A stretch of 64,000 nucleotides of DNA from Veillonella parvula (GCF_902810435.1 NZ_LR778174.1:793501-857500); one strand, 5' to 3'. Shown: positions 25,973-36,373, counted from the first letter of the stretch. Notes: generated by a model not told the origin, from the sequence alone. Program-made: numbers and translations.

Positions 25973-27274
25973 ATGGATAGTTTGTTTGATATGACACCTA
26001 CAAATACATACGAGCCGCTTCCTGTACGAATGCGTCCTACTAAACTAGATCATTTATATGGTCAAGAGAAGGCCGTAGGTAAGGGGACTTTCTTGAGAGC
26101 TATGGTAGAGAAGGATACAATACCATCTATGCTTTTTTATGGGCCTTGTGGAACGGGTAAGACTACATTAGCCGGAATCATAGCTAAGGTGAGCAATAGT
26201 TATTTTGTAAATCTGAATGCTACTAACGCTGGTATTGGTGAGTTGCGTACTATCATTGAAGACGCGCGAAAACGGGTTCGTTCTTTACAGCAACGAACAA
26301 TTCTATTCCTCGATGAAATCCATCGCTTTAATAAAAGCCAACAAGATGTGTTGTTACCCTGTGTAGAGGATGGTACTATCATTCTTATTGGCGCTACTAC
26401 AGAGAATCCGTTCTTTGAAGTTAATAGACCACTTTTATCTCGTTTGCGTCTTATTACATTAGAAGCACTTACACCAAAGGCTATCGGTCAAATTTTACGT
26501 CGCGCCATTACCGATGAAGAGGTAGGCCTTGGCAAACGCCATCTACAGGTAACCGATGAAGTTCTGGAGGATGTGGGGATTTTCGTCAATGGCGATGGGC
26601 GTATGGCTCTCAATATTCTTGAACAAGCAGCAGCTATGGTTCCTGATGAGGGGATGATTACTATTGAAGTTCTCGAAAAGGTCGTAGGTCGTCGCATATA
26701 TACATACGATAAAAAAGGTGATAGTCATTACGATACAATTTCAGCTTTTATTAAAAGTATGCGTGGCTCCGATGTGCAGGCAACAGTACATTATTTAGCG
26801 CGTATGATTGAAGCCGGAGAGGATCCTAACTTCATTGCTCGTCGTATTGTTATTTGTGCAGCAGAGGATGTAGGTCTTGCGGATCCACAAGCTCTCATAC
26901 TCGCAAATGCAGCAGCTCAAGCGGCTCATATGGTAGGTTTTCCGGAGGCGCGCATTATATTATCTGAGGCTGCGTGCTATGTTGCTCTCGCACCTAAAAG
27001 TAATTCTGCTTATGTAGCTATTGATGCCGCGATATCTGATGTGCGACATAAGGATTGTGGACAAGTACCGGATCATTTGAAAGATAGTCACTATAGCGGG
27101 GCTAGTAAATTAGGCCATGGGAAAGCTTATAAGTATGCTCATAATTATCCTAATGGATTTGTAAAACAGCAGTATTTACCAACGCCTCTAGTCGATGCAA
27201 CCTACTATAAGGGCATAAAGAGAGGGACTGAGGAACAGTTACTTCACGACTGGGAGAAACGTTGTAAAAATTAA
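25973..27274 (+). CDS. rarA: Replication-associated recombination protein A (RarA/MgsA)
   Basis: A 433-residue AAA+ ATPase related to clamp loaders that acts at stalled replication forks. Walker A is GPCGTGKTTLAG, Walker B is ILFLDEIHRFNKSQQD, sensor 1 is IGATTENPFFEVN, and the C-terminal tetramerisation region includes YDTISAFIKSMRGSD, AEDVGLADPQAL and GHGKAYKYAHNYP. Length is normal. The ATG follows GAGGTGAT. Linkage to aspS and 6S RNA is conserved in Firmicutes. Confidence 0.95.
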   Translation: MDSLFDMTPTNTYEPLPVRMRPTKLDHLYGQEKAVGKGTFLRAMVEKDTIPSMLFYGPCGTGKTTLAGIIAKVSNSYFVNLNATNAGIGELRTIIEDARKRVRSLQQRTILFLDEIHRFNKSQQDVLLPCVEDGTIILIGATTENPFFEVNRPLLSRLRLITLEALTPKAIGQILRRAITDEEVGLGKRHLQVTDEVLEDVGIFVNGDGRMALNILEQAAAMVPDEGMITIEVLEKVVGRRIYTYDKKGDSHYDTISAFIKSMRGSDVQATVHYLARMIEAGEDPNFIARRIVICAAEDVGLADPQALILANAAAQAAHMVGFPEARIILSEAACYVALAPKSNSAYVAIDAAISDVRHKDCGQVPDHLKDSHYSGASKLGHGKAYKYAHNYPNGFVKQQYLPTPLVDATYYKGIKRGTEEQLLHDWEKRCKN

Positions 27275-27291
27275 CTTAATATTACGATATA

Positions 27292-27300
27292 TGCTATAAT
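27292..27300 (+). promoter_or_regulatory. Extended -10 promoter for ftsK
   Basis: TGCTATAAT is a consensus extended -10; TTAACT at 27271-27276 is a possible weak -35. It lies in the 82-base gap after rarA. Confidence 0.5.
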
Positions 27301-27356
27301 ATAATGATAAGTTAATTTACTGTAATGTTATATAAGTAAGGGGTTTGTATAGATTT

Positions 27357-30101
27357 ATGGCAGAAGAAAATACTTCCACCAAAAGACGCAACACACGCCG
27401 TAAGCGAACAAGTACAAAACAGCAATCAAAGTCGCAAAGCTTTTCTTTGCGCAGCGAAGTGAAAGGCCTTATTGTCATTGCCTTTGCTGTGATTTCCTTT
27501 CTGGGCTTTTTTGGCTTTGAACTCGGCCTTGTAGGACAGATTTTAACAGGTATATTCCGTTATGGCTTTGGCCTAGGTGGTATTATTCCTTGTTTATGCG
27601 TTTTCTGGTTAGGTTGGAGATTATTATATAAGGATACATTTATTTCCATTACAAAACGAGGGGTTGTAATGACCTTGTTTTTCCTATTTTTGTTAGCTCT
27701 TGTTCCCTTGTGGCGAGTTCCTGAGGGGCAGGAACTCATAACTACGCAACTAGCTAATCAAGGTGGTTTCGTAGGTGGCGCAATTGCTACATTCCTTCGT
27801 ACACTATTAGGTAACCTAGGGGCTATTATTCTTGATGTATTCTTACTCATAGCTTTTGGATTACTGGTGACACGTTTGTCTTTGCGTAGTGGATTACAAA
27901 AGGCTGCGGACAAAACACAGGTTGGCCTTGATGTTGCAAAAGAGGTAGCTGCTGAGAAGGTTGCTGTTGCAAAAGAAGTGTTTGAAGATTGGAATGAACA
28001 ACGTAAAGAAGCGGCAGAACAGCGTAAAGCTTATAACAGGGAAAAAGATACACGCTTTGCTGATGCAGCAGATCAAGCATTAGATGCACTAGAAAAACAA
28101 GGTATTGCTACTGGTAGAGACCTCTTTGACTCTACCACAGCTATAGATGTTGATCCTATTGAAGATACAGTTACTACTATGGAGTCACAAAAAACTCCTA
28201 CATCTTGGAAGGAATTGGCTGAGATAGAAGCACGTAATCGTGCGGCTGAGCAATTGGCTAATATATCTGAAGCATCTGGTGATGCGAAGTCTTATGAAGC
28301 TGATGATTTTGAACAATTCTCTGATACACATAGAACTACGAGTGATGATTATGTATATGTTCCAGATGAGGACTATGCATATACACCAGATGAAGAGTAT
28401 TCAGATGAGGTTGGAATTGTAGAAAATTCTGATGATAAAGAACCAGAATTCTCTTATCAAAATACAACAATAGAGCCATTGGAAACGAATCACGGTGCTA
28501 TTGCCTCCGCTGTGCCAGGAACGGGTGCAGCTGCAAGTTCTGTAAGTGCTGGAGCTGGTATGGCAGGTATGGGGTTACAAGTACCGTCCATTATTAGTAC
28601 TACAGAAGATACGGCGCAAGTAGCTGTATCTAAAGATGGACAGATTCATCGGTCCTATGATAGACCTTACCATTTCCCAAGCCTAGATATTTTGGCGAAA
28701 GGGAAGGGGAGTCAAAATAATGGTGAAGAAGTAGCACAAAATGCGATGATGCTTGAACATGTATTGAGTGACTTTGGTATTACTGCAAAGGTTGTTAATG
28801 CTACACAAGGGCCAACTGTTACACGTTATGAAATTGAACCTGCACCAGGCGTGAAAGTGAGTCGTATCGTTAATTTAACAGACGATATTGCCCTCAATTT
28901 GGCAGCGCAACATATTCGTATGGAGGCTCCGATTCCAGGGAAATCTGCCATCGGTATTGAGGTCCCTAATAAAACGACAGAAGCCGTTCATTTACGCGAT
29001 GTACTTGATTGCAGTGACTTTAAAGATGCTCGTGGAGGTATTCCTGTCGGTCTTGGTAAGGATATTGCAGGTAAGCCTGTTATTACGGATCTTGCGAAGA
29101 TGCCTCACTTGCTCGTAGCTGGTACAACTGGCTCTGGTAAATCCGTATGTGTAAATACATTAATTTCTAGTATTCTCTTTAGCCGCAAACCGGAAGAGGT
29201 TAAGTTATTATTAATCGACCCTAAGATGGTTGAATTGTCTATTTACAATGGGATCCCGCACTTGATGGCTCCAGTTGTAACGGATATGAAAAAAGCAGCA
29301 GCTGTATTGCGTTGGGCCGTTCGTGAAATGGAGGCTCGTTATAAGGCGTTTGCTGCATCTGGTAAACGCGATATCAAGAGCTACAATGAAGCGCATCCTA
29401 AGGCTGCTATGCCGCTAATCGTGTTGATTATCGACGAGTTAGCTGACCTTATGATGACGGCTCCTGATGATATTGAAGAATCTATTAGTCGTTTAGCACA
29501 AATGGCTCGTGCCGCAGGTATTCACATGGTTCTTGCGACACAACGGCCATCTGTTAACGTTATTACCGGTTCTATTAAGGCTAATGTACCAAGCCGTATT
29601 TCCTTTGCTGTAGGCTCTCAAATTGACTCCCGTACCATTCTTGATATGGCAGGAGCAGAGAAACTATTGGGTAAAGGGGATATGTTATTTGCTCCGATTG
29701 GTGCTAATAAACCTATTCGTGTACAAGGGGCCTTCATTTCTGATGATGAGGTAGAAAAACTTGTAGAGTTTGTGAAAGCTCAACGAGAACCAGAATATGA
29801 TAATACGGTAACTCAAGAAGTGGAAAAGGAAGCTGAAAAAGAATCTTATGATGCTAATGATGTTTACCGCGATGAATTATTAGAGCGAGCTGTCAATCTC
29901 GTTATGGAATCTGGTCAAGCTTCCGTATCGATGTTGCAACGTCGTTTCCGTATAGGTTACACCCGTGCGGCACGTCTTGTAGATACAATGGAAGACCTTA
30001 AAATCGTTGGCCCTAGCATGGGCAGTAAGGCTCGAGAAATTTTAATGAGCCCTGAACAAGCTAAGGCTAGATATTTCTCTAATTCCAATGATGAGCAATA
30101 A
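27357..30101 (+). CDS. ftsK: FtsK/SpoIIIE DNA translocase
   Basis: A 914-residue membrane-anchored DNA pump that clears chromosomes from the closing septum. A basic N-terminus is followed by about four membrane helices (residues about 35-180). A long acidic low-complexity linker (about 190-420) contains repeated DYVYVPDEDYAYTPDEEY-like segments. The motor comes next, with Walker A GTTGSGKS, Walker B VLIIDELADLMM and LATQRPSVNVITG. The C-terminal winged-helix gamma domain (residues about 840-905) reads KOPS-type DNA sites. ATG 27357 is chosen, although AAGGGG at 27338-27343 is rather far away; a TTG at 27345 is the alternative. Confidence 0.93.
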   Translation: MAEENTSTKRRNTRRKRTSTKQQSKSQSFSLRSEVKGLIVIAFAVISFLGFFGFELGLVGQILTGIFRYGFGLGGIIPCLCVFWLGWRLLYKDTFISITKRGVVMTLFFLFLLALVPLWRVPEGQELITTQLANQGGFVGGAIATFLRTLLGNLGAIILDVFLLIAFGLLVTRLSLRSGLQKAADKTQVGLDVAKEVAAEKVAVAKEVFEDWNEQRKEAAEQRKAYNREKDTRFADAADQALDALEKQGIATGRDLFDSTTAIDVDPIEDTVTTMESQKTPTSWKELAEIEARNRAAEQLANISEASGDAKSYEADDFEQFSDTHRTTSDDYVYVPDEDYAYTPDEEYSDEVGIVENSDDKEPEFSYQNTTIEPLETNHGAIASAVPGTGAAASSVSAGAGMAGMGLQVPSIISTTEDTAQVAVSKDGQIHRSYDRPYHFPSLDILAKGKGSQNNGEEVAQNAMMLEHVLSDFGITAKVVNATQGPTVTRYEIEPAPGVKVSRIVNLTDDIALNLAAQHIRMEAPIPGKSAIGIEVPNKTTEAVHLRDVLDCSDFKDARGGIPVGLGKDIAGKPVITDLAKMPHLLVAGTTGSGKSVCVNTLISSILFSRKPEEVKLLLIDPKMVELSIYNGIPHLMAPVVTDMKKAAAVLRWAVREMEARYKAFAASGKRDIKSYNEAHPKAAMPLIVLIIDELADLMMTAPDDIEESISRLAQMARAAGIHMVLATQRPSVNVITGSIKANVPSRISFAVGSQIDSRTILDMAGAEKLLGKGDMLFAPIGANKPIRVQGAFISDDEVEKLVEFVKAQREPEYDNTVTQEVEKEAEKESYDANDVYRDELLERAVNLVMESGQASVSMLQRRFRIGYTRAARLVDTMEDLKIVGPSMGSKAREILMSPEQAKARYFSNSNDEQ

Positions 30102-30149
30102 TTAGCTAATTACTATATGAATATTACGTAGATTTAGAAAGGAACGAAA

Positions 30150-30602
30150 ATGGCTGAATTAGGCGAAGAATTACGACGTGAACGGGTAAGACGTAATCTA
30201 ACCTTTAAAGATGTGGAGCAAGTGCTGCACATTAAAACAACCTATTTAGAGGCTATCGAAGATGGTAACTATGATATCATTCCTGGTCAAGTCTACGTAA
30301 AAGGTTTTATTCGAAATTATGGTAACTACTTAGATCTTGATGGGGATCGCTTGGTGAAAGTATATCAGGGCCAAGTAGGAGACATAGATACCTTTTCTTT
30401 ACGTTCTGTTACAAGACGGAAGGCTCAAGCAACTCCTAATTTGGTACAAAGTGAGTTTGTTGAATATCAAACATCTAAAAAGCGTATGTCCTTAGAAACG
30501 CGTCAACGAAAACGTCAACGCTCTATTGTACAAGAACGCATTATTTTAGGGATTATTTTAGTTTGTATGGCATTATTTTTACTATGGTTATTCCTGTTCT
30601 AG
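30150..30602 (+). CDS. RodZ-like helix-turn-helix membrane protein
   Basis: A 150-residue protein with an HTH_25-type domain at residues about 1-70 (LGEELRRERVRRNLTFKDVEQVLHIK... , YVKGFIRNYGNYLDLD), a basic linker, and a single C-terminal transmembrane helix (residues about 130-150) that ends the protein. RodZ links MreB to the cell-wall machinery through this HTH domain. Here the periplasmic domain of long RodZ proteins is missing. The place right after ftsK resembles ymfM in Bacillus. AGAAAGGA gives a good ribosome-binding site. Confidence 0.78.
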   Translation: MAELGEELRRERVRRNLTFKDVEQVLHIKTTYLEAIEDGNYDIIPGQVYVKGFIRNYGNYLDLDGDRLVKVYQGQVGDIDTFSLRSVTRRKAQATPNLVQSEFVEYQTSKKRMSLETRQRKRQRSIVQERIILGIILVCMALFLLWLFLF

Positions 30603-30641
30603 TATCTGATTAGGCATGATAGAAAGGCATTTACACAATCA

Positions 30642-32588
30642 ATGGATAGATTTTTAGTAACAGAACCTTCGGATATGAAGGAACGTGGTTGGGCTGAATT
30701 AGATTTCGTTCTCATCAGTGGGGACGCTTATGTGGACCATCCATCCTTTGCGCCTGCAGTTATCGGTAGATACTTGGAATCCAAAGGTTATCGTGTAGGC
30801 ATTATAGATCAACCAGATTGGAATGATGTAGAGGCTTTCAAAAAACTAGGTAAACCACGTCTAGCATCCCTTGTTACGGCAGGGAATTTAGATTCAATGC
30901 TTAATAAATTTACGGCAGCAAAGAAAGTTCGCCGTCAAGATGATTATTCTCCAGATGGTGAGTCAGGTCATCGTCCAGATCGTGCTACCTTGGTATATGC
31001 TAACCGTATGAAGGAGGCTTACAGTGATGTACCTCTTATCATTGGTGGTATAGAAGCGTCTTTGCGTCGCTTTGGTCATTATGACTATTGGTCAGATACG
31101 GTGCGTCGATCCATCTTAGTAGATTCTAAGGCCGATGTACTCGTCTATGGCATGGGAGAACTTCAAATCGTTGAACTAGCTGATGCCTTAGATCAGGGTC
31201 GATTTAAAGAGTCTTTGCCATCTATACGTGGCATTTGCTACATGGCAAAGGAAATTCCAACCATTGACTATGTAGAGTGCCCATCGTATGAAGCTATTAA
31301 GGCGGATAAGATGGATTTTGCCGATGCATTCCGCATTCAATACGATGAACAAGATCCGTTCTATGGACGTATTGTAGTCCAAAAGCATGGTGATAGATAT
31401 CTCATTCAGAACACGCCTGCCTTGCCATTGACACAGGAGGAAATGGACGGTGTCTATAACTTGCCATATACTCGAAAGTGGCATCCTAAATACGATGATA
31501 AGGGTGGTGTGCCAGCATTAAGCGAAGTTCAATTTAGCCTTGTGAGCCAACGAGGTTGCTTTGGCAGTTGTTCTTTCTGTGCTATTACTAATCACCAAGG
31601 GCGTATCATTCAGAATCGTAGTCATGAGTCTTTGATTGAAGAAGCTCACATGATGATCAAGATGGACAATTTTAAAGGGTATATTCATGATGTAGGGGGT
31701 CCTACGGCAAACTTCCGCCATCTAGCTTGCGATAAACAAGCTGTCTATGGTGCGTGTAAAGGTCGTACTTGTGCGGCTCCAGAGCCTTGTGAAAACTTGA
31801 ATACAAATCATGATGACTATATTGCTTTACTGCGTAAATTACGTAAACTAAAAGGTGTAAAAAAGGTATTTGTTCGTTCTGGTTTGCGTTATGACTATGT
31901 ACTAGCCGATAACAATAAAGATTTTGTGCGGGAACTTTGCGAGTTTCACGTAAGTGGGCAGCTAAAGGTAGCTCCAGAACATGTATCTAAACGGGTTACC
32001 AATATGATGGGGAAAGCTGGTAAAGAAGAATTCCTAACCTTTAAGTCTTGGTTTGAAGAGGCAAATAAAAAGCTTGGTAAGAAACAATACTTAGTGCCGT
32101 ACTTTATGAGCTCTCATCCCGGTTGTGCCCTAGAGGATGCTATTGAATTAGCGGAATTTTTACGAGATCACCATATGTACCCAGAGCAAGTACAGGATTT
32201 TATTCCTACGCCGGGTAGCCTTTCTACTTGTATGTATTATACGGGCATTAATCCACTAGATGGAAAACCTGTTTATGTTGCTAAAAAGGGTAGAGATAAA
32301 GCAAAACAGCGCGCATTGATGCAGTTTAAAAATATTGAAAACTATGACCTTGTTAAAGAGGCTCTCATAGAAGCCAATCGACGTGATTTAATTGGCTTTG
32401 GCCCAGAATGTTTAATTCCACCCCGACCAATTGGTGGAAATTCTAAGCGTATTAGCCAATCTAGTAAATCTCGTAATGGCAAACGAGGTTGCGAATCTAG
32501 GAATCGATGCCAGACTGGAAAAAAACGTAGTAGAGATGTGACTAAAGTTCGTACATCTAATAAAAGTTTTGGTGGTCGTTACATGTAG
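30642..32588 (+). CDS. YgiQ-family radical SAM protein
   Basis: A 648-residue protein of the YgiQ family (UPF0313). N-terminal landmarks are DFVLISGDAYVDHPSF, SKGYRVGIIDQPDW and PLIIGGIEASLRRF. The radical SAM motif is CFGSCSFC within QRGCFGSCSFCAITNHQGR. The middle contains VRSGLRYDYVL and KVAPEHVSKRV. The last 40 residues are very basic (Lys/Arg/Ser-rich), which suggests nucleic-acid contact. Function in the family is not established. The nearest Shine-Dalgarno, AGAAAGG, is 14 bases from the ATG, longer than normal. Confidence 0.87.
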   Translation: MDRFLVTEPSDMKERGWAELDFVLISGDAYVDHPSFAPAVIGRYLESKGYRVGIIDQPDWNDVEAFKKLGKPRLASLVTAGNLDSMLNKFTAAKKVRRQDDYSPDGESGHRPDRATLVYANRMKEAYSDVPLIIGGIEASLRRFGHYDYWSDTVRRSILVDSKADVLVYGMGELQIVELADALDQGRFKESLPSIRGICYMAKEIPTIDYVECPSYEAIKADKMDFADAFRIQYDEQDPFYGRIVVQKHGDRYLIQNTPALPLTQEEMDGVYNLPYTRKWHPKYDDKGGVPALSEVQFSLVSQRGCFGSCSFCAITNHQGRIIQNRSHESLIEEAHMMIKMDNFKGYIHDVGGPTANFRHLACDKQAVYGACKGRTCAAPEPCENLNTNHDDYIALLRKLRKLKGVKKVFVRSGLRYDYVLADNNKDFVRELCEFHVSGQLKVAPEHVSKRVTNMMGKAGKEEFLTFKSWFEEANKKLGKKQYLVPYFMSSHPGCALEDAIELAEFLRDHHMYPEQVQDFIPTPGSLSTCMYYTGINPLDGKPVYVAKKGRDKAKQRALMQFKNIENYDLVKEALIEANRRDLIGFGPECLIPPRPIGGNSKRISQSSKSRNGKRGCESRNRCQTGKKRSRDVTKVRTSNKSFGGRYM

Positions 32589-32614
32589 GGAGTAGCTCTA
32601 GCTACTCTCATTTT
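32588..32614 (+). terminator. Weak terminator-like hairpin after ygiQ
   Basis: GAGTAGC / GCTACTC form a 7-bp stem (extendable to 9) with loop TCTA, followed by TCATTTTAA. The T run is short, so termination may be partial. Confidence 0.5.
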
Positions 32615-32644
32615 AAGATACTTTATGTCTTATGGGAGGCATAT

Positions 32645-33682
32645 ATGAAACGATGGATTGCTCCGAGCATCTTAGCATTATTTGTGGTAGGAATGTTGAT
32701 CTATGGCATAAACTTTTACCAACAAGAACAAATAGAACAGGCCAAAGAGCCTATTCGTGGTGAAATTATAGTCTATACGGACTTACCTAATACTTTGACA
32801 GCTATGCTTGCTGAGCGTTATGAAGAGGAACAAAAGGTAAAAGTCACTGTAATGCCTCTTACAGAGGAACAAATGTCGCAACGGTCGGCTTCTACAGTGG
32901 CTGATACTTCTGGTGATTTGGTGCTAACTTCTGAAGATAATCTCGTAATTGGTGCCAATGCAGGTAAATATATGCCCATCGTCAATGAACGTATTGACGA
33001 GGTACGTGATAATCTAAAGGATCCAAATGGCTATTGGGTTGGTATTTGGTATGATCCCATCGTATTTGTTCAGAATGATACCTTCCATAATGGCATTGGT
33101 AAATATATTACTACATGGGATACATTGGGAAAACAAGGTGATTGGTCTATCGTTATGACTGATTTTGTAGCATCTCAGAATGCGGCCAATTTGCTATATA
33201 ATATGGTAGAGTATAAAGGGGAACCAGAGGCTCTTGAATACTTGTATAGTTTGAAGCCCCATGTGGTTCAACATGCTAAATTTTTGTCTACTCCAATACG
33301 ACTAACTGCGCTAGGGGAGACAAATATTGGTATTGGTAACTTGTCTGATGCGGCGCAATATAGTCATCATGGGTATCCAATTAAGATCATTTATCCTAAA
33401 GATGGTACGTCTTATTATGTGACTGGTGCTGCCGTTTTAAAAAATTCAAAACATAAAGCAGATAGTGTAGAGTTTATTAATTGGTTACTATCTTCTAAAA
33501 CGGCGAAATATATGGTAGAAAAGAATTTTACTTATATATTTACTAATCCTGAGATGGATGAGCCAAAAGATTCTATGGGGCATGATTTAGTATTATGGCC
33601 TGTGAATGGTGGTTATACTCTAGAAGGTAAAAAGTTACTATTAAATCATTGGGTTAGCCAAGTACGATTCCGTAAGGACTAA
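32645..33682 (+). CDS. Orphan extracellular solute-binding protein (iron(III)-type)
   Basis: A 345-residue periplasmic-binding-protein fold resembling the bacterial extracellular solute-binding protein 1/6 families that include Fe3+ and thiamine binders (IIVYTDLPNTLTAMLAERYEEEQ at the start of lobe 1, GNLSDAAQYSHHGYPIKIIYPKDGTSYYVTGAAVLK in lobe 2; quoted as the YTDLPNTL and YYVTGAAVLK landmarks). A hydrophobic N-terminal segment (residues 5-25) has no lipobox cysteine, so it is a signal peptide or a membrane anchor. No permease or ATPase is adjacent, so the partner transporter must be elsewhere. Ligand unknown. Confidence 0.75.
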   Translation: MKRWIAPSILALFVVGMLIYGINFYQQEQIEQAKEPIRGEIIVYTDLPNTLTAMLAERYEEEQKVKVTVMPLTEEQMSQRSASTVADTSGDLVLTSEDNLVIGANAGKYMPIVNERIDEVRDNLKDPNGYWVGIWYDPIVFVQNDTFHNGIGKYITTWDTLGKQGDWSIVMTDFVASQNAANLLYNMVEYKGEPEALEYLYSLKPHVVQHAKFLSTPIRLTALGETNIGIGNLSDAAQYSHHGYPIKIIYPKDGTSYYVTGAAVLKNSKHKADSVEFINWLLSSKTAKYMVEKNFTYIFTNPEMDEPKDSMGHDLVLWPVNGGYTLEGKKLLLNHWVSQVRFRKD

Positions 33683-33737
33683 GTCAGTTGTATAAATCCA
33701 AGAAATAAATAAGAATCTAGTGACGAAAGGATATAGA

Positions 33738-35084
33738 ATGGGGAAAAAATTAGGATATGTTAGCCTAGGTTGTGCTAAAAATTTAGTAGATACAGAGGTA
33801 ATGTTAGGCTTATTGCGAGATAATGGCTATTCGATTACAGAAGACTTAAGCGAAGCAGATCTTATCGTTGTAAATACCTGTACTTTTATTGAAAAAGCTA
33901 AGGCTGAGTCTATAAATACTATACTTGAGGTTGCCCAATATAAGGAGGATGGTACTTGTAAGGGCCTCATCGTAGCAGGTTGTCTTAGCCAACAGTATCA
34001 GGATGAATTATTCCAAGAAATTCCTGAAATTGATGCATTAATCGGTACCGGTGCATGGGATCAAGTTATGGTAGCCGTTGATGCTATTGAGCACGGCAAT
34101 CGCAGTTGTATCATGGAAAATATTACGAATATCTATGATGAGCGCATGCCTCGTATTCAAACAACACCTCGTTATAGTGCATATGTAAAAATTGCAGAAG
34201 GCTGTAATAACGGGTGTACATTCTGTATTATTCCTAAGGTACGTGGTGCATTCCGTAGTCGTACTATCGAGTCTATTAAGGCTGAAGTGGAACGATTGGC
34301 TGCGACAGGGGTTAAGGAAATTGTTCTTATCGCTCAGGACACAACAAGTTATGGTATTGACCTTAATGATGGAAAACCATTGTTGACGACATTGTTAAAG
34401 GAATTAACAACTGTAGAAGGTATAGAATGGATTCGCATGCTATACCTATATCCGACATTCTTCTCTGATGAATTGTTAGATATTATCGTTAATGAGCCAA
34501 AGCTTTGTAAATATGTAGATATTCCATTGCAACATGTTAATAACGATATTTTGAAACAAATGAATCGCCGAGACGATCGCAATGATATTGAGCGCTTGCT
34601 TAAGAAGATTAGAAATGCACCGACTCATATTACATTGCGCACCTCTATCATCGTTGGATTTCCTGGTGAAACAGATGAACAATTTGAGGAACTTTGTGAC
34701 TTTGTAAAAGAAATCAAATTCGATAATATGGGCGTATTTACGTATTCTCAAGAGGATGGTACACCAGCTGGTGCTCGTGAAGACCAAATACCAGAAGAGG
34801 TCAAAGAAGAGCGTTATCACGTTCTTATGTCCATCCAAGCTGCTATCTCTGAAGAGAATAATCGCAATTTAGAAGGTACCATTGATTATGCGATGGTAGA
34901 GGAAATCGAAGAAGGCGAGAATAACACATTGCTTGCAAAAGGTCGATTGAAATCTCAAGCACCTGATGTAGATGGTAATATGTACATTGAAGACTGCGGT
35001 GAAGACATTCAACCTGGTGATATTCTTAAGGTACAAGTAGAGCAAGGCTTTGCTTATGATGTAGTAGCTACAGTTGTAGAATAA
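33738..35084 (+). CDS. rimO: Ribosomal protein S12 methylthiotransferase RimO
   Basis: A 448-residue radical SAM methylthiotransferase that modifies an aspartate of ribosomal protein S12. The UPF0004 domain carries Cys12 in VSLGCAKNLVDTE (the RimO signature), plus NTCTF and VAGCLSQ. The radical SAM motif is CNNGCTFC, and a C-terminal TRAM domain begins near residue 380. The ATG at 33738 has GAAAGGA six bases upstream; a GTG at 33720 lies before that site and is rejected. It belongs to the cinA-recA neighbourhood. Confidence 0.94.
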   Translation: MGKKLGYVSLGCAKNLVDTEVMLGLLRDNGYSITEDLSEADLIVVNTCTFIEKAKAESINTILEVAQYKEDGTCKGLIVAGCLSQQYQDELFQEIPEIDALIGTGAWDQVMVAVDAIEHGNRSCIMENITNIYDERMPRIQTTPRYSAYVKIAEGCNNGCTFCIIPKVRGAFRSRTIESIKAEVERLAATGVKEIVLIAQDTTSYGIDLNDGKPLLTTLLKELTTVEGIEWIRMLYLYPTFFSDELLDIIVNEPKLCKYVDIPLQHVNNDILKQMNRRDDRNDIERLLKKIRNAPTHITLRTSIIVGFPGETDEQFEELCDFVKEIKFDNMGVFTYSQEDGTPAGAREDQIPEEVKEERYHVLMSIQAAISEENNRNLEGTIDYAMVEEIEEGENNTLLAKGRLKSQAPDVDGNMYIEDCGEDIQPGDILKVQVEQGFAYDVVATVVE

Positions 35085-35121
35085 TGCACAGTTCGATATA
35101 TTCGATTGTGGAGGTGATCTG

Positions 35122-36369
35122 ATGATTGTAGAACTTATTTCTACAGGTTCAGAATTATTGTTAGGTGATACAGTAAATACGAATGTATCATGGCTAGCAC
35201 AAGAGTTGAATAAACTAGGATATACCATTGCCCATCAATCGGTGGTAGGTGATAATCCGAAACGAATGGCTGAAGTTTTTCAGCTCGCTAGTACAAGGGC
35301 TGATATTATTATTAGTACTGGTGGGCTAGGACCTACGCAGGGCGATATTACACGTAATGTACTTGCCGATTCAATTGGCAGACCTATTGTATTTAATCAA
35401 GAGGCCATGGATGAGCTTGAAAGATTCTTTAAAAGTGTAAACCGTACTATACCTGATGCGAGTCGGCGAGAAGCACAATTACCAAAAGGGGCAAAGGTAT
35501 TATATAACCCTGTTGGAGTTGCTCCCGGTGTAGTCGTTGAAGATGGCGACACTACGTACATACTTTTACCTGGACCTCCTGGAGAAATGAAGGGCATGTT
35601 CCAAGAGAGCGTAGTTCCTTATTTAAATGGCCGATTTGGTTCTCAAGGTGTTGTTACATCCTATCGTTATGGCGTATATGATATTCGTGAAATTGATTTA
35701 GAAAGCACCTTGATGGATCTAATTAAGAAGCAATCTAATCCGACCATAGCTTTGCTCATTAAAAAAGGCTACATTGAGGTTCGTATCACTGCTAAGGCTG
35801 AAACATTAGAAGCGGCACAAGACCTGCTTAATCCTTGGGATGCAATCATACGAGAACGCTTAGGCTCTCGCATAGGGCGCAACTTAACAATTTCTATGGA
35901 GGAAACATTAGGTCGAACCTTGTTAGAGGAACATAGTACTATTAGTACTGCTGAATCATGTACATCAGGATTGGTTGGTAAATTACTGACTAATGTCAGT
36001 GGCAGTAGTGAGTACTATATGGGTGGTGTCATTTCGTATAGTAATGATGTGAAACATCGTGTTTTAGGTGTACCACAAGATATGTTAGATGCGTATGGCG
36101 CTGTTAGTGAACAAGTGGCTAAGGCTATGGCAGAGGGGGCACGAACTGTTGGCCAAACAACATATGCTGTTTCTACGACAGGCATAGCTGGTCCTGGAGG
36201 TGGTACTCGAGAAAAGCCTGTTGGTCTTGTATGGTTTGGTGTTACTGGTCCATATGGCACAGTGGCCCATAAAGCTAATTTAATTGGCAATCGAGAAGAT
36301 ATTAGACAAAGTGCGGCAGAACTAGCACTATACTATGTTTATACTTATATAACAGAAAAGGGGAAATAA
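35122..36369 (+). CDS. cinA: CinA: competence/damage-inducible protein, NMN amidohydrolase
   Basis: A 415-residue two-domain protein. The N-terminal COG1058/MoCF-like domain shows [15 protein letters not shown] and [14 protein letters not shown]. The C-terminal PncC domain (NMN deamidase) shows [27 protein letters not shown] and [18 protein letters not shown]. Both look intact. It is implicated in NAD salvage/repair of pyridine nucleotides and is often co-transcribed with recA. GGAGGTGAT precedes the ATG, and recA follows 4 bases after the stop. Confidence 0.94.
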   Translation: MIVELISTGSELLLGDTVNTNVSWLAQELNKLGYTIAHQSVVGDNPKRMAEVFQLASTRADIIISTGGLGPTQGDITRNVLADSIGRPIVFNQEAMDELERFFKSVNRTIPDASRREAQLPKGAKVLYNPVGVAPGVVVEDGDTTYILLPGPPGEMKGMFQESVVPYLNGRFGSQGVVTSYRYGVYDIREIDLESTLMDLIKKQSNPTIALLIKKGYIEVRITAKAETLEAAQDLLNPWDAIIRERLGSRIGRNLTISMEETLGRTLLEEHSTISTAESCTSGLVGKLLTNVSGSSEYYMGGVISYSNDVKHRVLGVPQDMLDAYGAVSEQVAKAMAEGARTVGQTTYAVSTTGIAGPGGGTREKPVGLVWFGVTGPYGTVAHKANLIGNREDIRQSAAELALYYVYTYITEKGK

Positions 36370-36373
36370 AATA

